Assembly: GCA_023248175.1 (NCBI GenBank)
Contig: JAHFFC010000064.1
Location: forward strand, 1-5,990
Length of the DNA stretch: 5,990 nt
Origin: Candidatus Omnitrophota bacterium
GTDB taxonomy: Bacteria; Omnitrophota; Gorgyraeia; JACOVV01
Reading direction: 5' to 3'
In this document: in pieces, positions 5,542-5,990 of the stretch
Numbering within the stretch: position 1 is the first letter of the stretch
How the letters are laid out: every line of letters starts with the position of its first letter
The notes under the pieces: model-generated
Databases searched by the model: none
Told to the model about the DNA's origin: nothing
Seen by the model: only the letters and a program-made list of their open reading frames with translations
Made by a program: the position numbers and the translations under genes

Positions 5542-5990
5542 TTCCACCACTTGCTTTGCGGCACGAAGTGCCGCTACGACAAGAATTACACAAACTCATC
5601 CAAGCGGCAAAACAGCAAGTGAAATTGCTCGAGGCCTCGCCTGTCGAGAGCTTGCCAAGGAGTAGGGGCGTATTGCAATACGCCCCTACTCGATATGCAC
5701 CCACGTTGGATGAGCTTCGGCAGAAAGTCATTGGCTGCACCCTTTGCGATCTCCACCGAGGAAGGACCCACGCCGTTTTTGGAGAGGGGAACCCAAGGGC
5801 GGCATTGATGTTTATTGGAGAGGGGCCGGGCCGTGAAGAAGACCGTCAAGGACGCCCTTTTGTTGGCATGGCGGGACAGCTTTTGACTAAAATTATCGAG
5901 GCGATTCAGTTCCATCGGGAAGATGTCTATATCGCGAACATCGTCAAATGCCGACCCCCGGAAAACCGGGTCCCTTTTCCGATGGAAATC
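5538..5990 (+). CDS. Type 4 uracil-DNA glycosylase (iron-sulfur, UdgA family), 3' truncated
   Basis: This is the first 151 codons of a family 4 uracil-DNA glycosylase, which removes uracil from deaminated DNA at the start of base excision repair; the frame is still open at the window edge. Seen: a helical N-terminal segment (about 13-32, LRQELHKLIQAAKQQVKLLE), a variable linker, the first two cluster cysteines Cys67 and Cys70 (GCTLCDLHRGRT), FGEGNPRAALMFIGEGPGREED (81-102) holding the uracil-binding and catalytic region, RPFVGMAGQLL (106-116), and a further cluster cysteine Cys138 in NIVKCRPPENR. The fourth cysteine should lie beyond the window. The ATG at 5538 overlaps the previous stop (ATGA), but the nearest AGGGG is only three bases away, so initiation may depend on coupling. 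GTG 5568 is another possible start. Two palindromes fall inside the variable N-terminal codons. The pathway is unrelated to the envelope genes upstream. Confidence 0.9.
   Translation, partial: MIPPLALRHEVPLRQELHKLIQAAKQQVKLLEASPVESLPRSRGVLQYAPTRYAPTLDELRQKVIGCTLCDLHRGRTHAVFGEGNPRAALMFIGEGPGREEDRQGRPFVGMAGQLLTKIIEAIQFHREDVYIANIVKCRPPENRVPFPMEI
5558..5577 (-). repeat. REP-like hairpin with GTAG head (minus strand), inside the uracil-DNA glycosylase gene
   Basis: GCGGCAC (5558-5564) and GTGCCGC (5568-5574) form a perfect 7-bp stem around a 3-base loop. Read on the minus strand, the element begins GTAG and continues into the stem. A GTAG head on a short hairpin is the known form of REP repeats mobilised by RAYT (Y1, IS200/IS605-related) transposases. 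It encodes residues 7-13 of the protein in frame. No T-run follows, so it is not a terminator. Assignment to the REP class is inferred from shape only. Confidence 0.5.
5660..5691. repeat. Perfect 32-bp palindrome, REP/MITE-like, inside the uracil-DNA glycosylase gene
   Basis: Each arm is 16 bases (GAGTAGGGGCGTATTG and its exact reverse complement) with no spacer, so either strand can form a long hairpin. GTAG stands near the outer end on both strands (5662-5665 and the complement of 5686-5689). The palindrome is translated as residues 41-52 (RSRGVLQYAPTR) without breaking the frame and lies in the linker between the N-terminal helix and the iron-sulfur domain. Perfect self-complementarity of this length is not explained by coding needs, so a mobile palindromic repeat is the best reading. 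Confidence 0.7.

Noticed and set aside
5558..5691. The two palindromes as transcription terminators
   Set aside because: Neither is followed by a T-run on either strand, and both lie inside an open, conserved coding frame.
5522..5915. Two minus-strand open frames (5522-5740 and 5586-5915) opposite the uracil-DNA glycosylase
   Set aside because: The plus strand encodes an unmistakable family 4 glycosylase through this region; the antisense products show no domain.

Overview
The window is one unbroken run of plus-strand genes with no intergenic gap longer than a few bases. It looks like part of a cell-envelope glycan operon from a Gram-negative (diderm) bacterium of moderate GC. The gene set fits lipopolysaccharide core or surface-polysaccharide plus glycolipid synthesis: a polyprenyl-phosphate sugar transferase fusion (right part only), a GT9 heptosyltransferase-like enzyme, a WaaE-like GT2 enzyme, a GT4 enzyme, a GmhB-type sugar-bisphosphate phosphatase and an MGDG-synthase/MurG-like glycolipid glycosyltransferase. 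Fused WecA/FlaA1-type proteins and this glycolipid transferase family are common in uncultured diderm phyla (for example Omnitrophota, Nitrospirota or Desulfobacterota relatives). The phylum cannot be fixed from sequence alone, and that placement is inference.

Layout: 1-876 is the 3' part of a membrane fusion protein. 863-1978 is the GT9 enzyme. 1979-2764 is the GT2 enzyme, preceded by the strongest Shine-Dalgarno in the window. 2734-3833 is the GT4 enzyme, whose frame is broken near base 2820 by what looks like one missing base. 3833-4390 is the HAD phosphatase. 4387-5541 is the glycolipid glycosyltransferase. 5538 to the right edge is the N-terminal part of a type 4 (iron-sulfur) uracil-DNA glycosylase. 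Junctions are overlaps (14 bp, 31 bp, TAATG, ATGA, ATGA) or direct abutment, so the whole run is probably one translationally coupled transcript. No promoter or terminator is visible.

How the genes may work together: the fusion protein would start a lipid-linked glycan or shape its sugar nucleotide. The phosphatase would supply a heptose precursor, the GT9, GT2 and GT4 enzymes would add sugars to a core oligosaccharide or polysaccharide, and the last glycosyltransferase would make a diacylglycerol glycolipid. The uracil-DNA glycosylase is functionally unrelated and seems to share only the transcript.

The most notable signals are (1) the GT4 frame break, which lies at an A6 run followed by a potential stem, and (2) a cluster of GTAG-bearing palindromes inside the 5' coding region of the uracil-DNA glycosylase, including a perfect 32-bp palindrome read in frame. 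The second resembles REP-type mobile repeats that have entered a coding sequence. No clearly new multi-gene system is seen.
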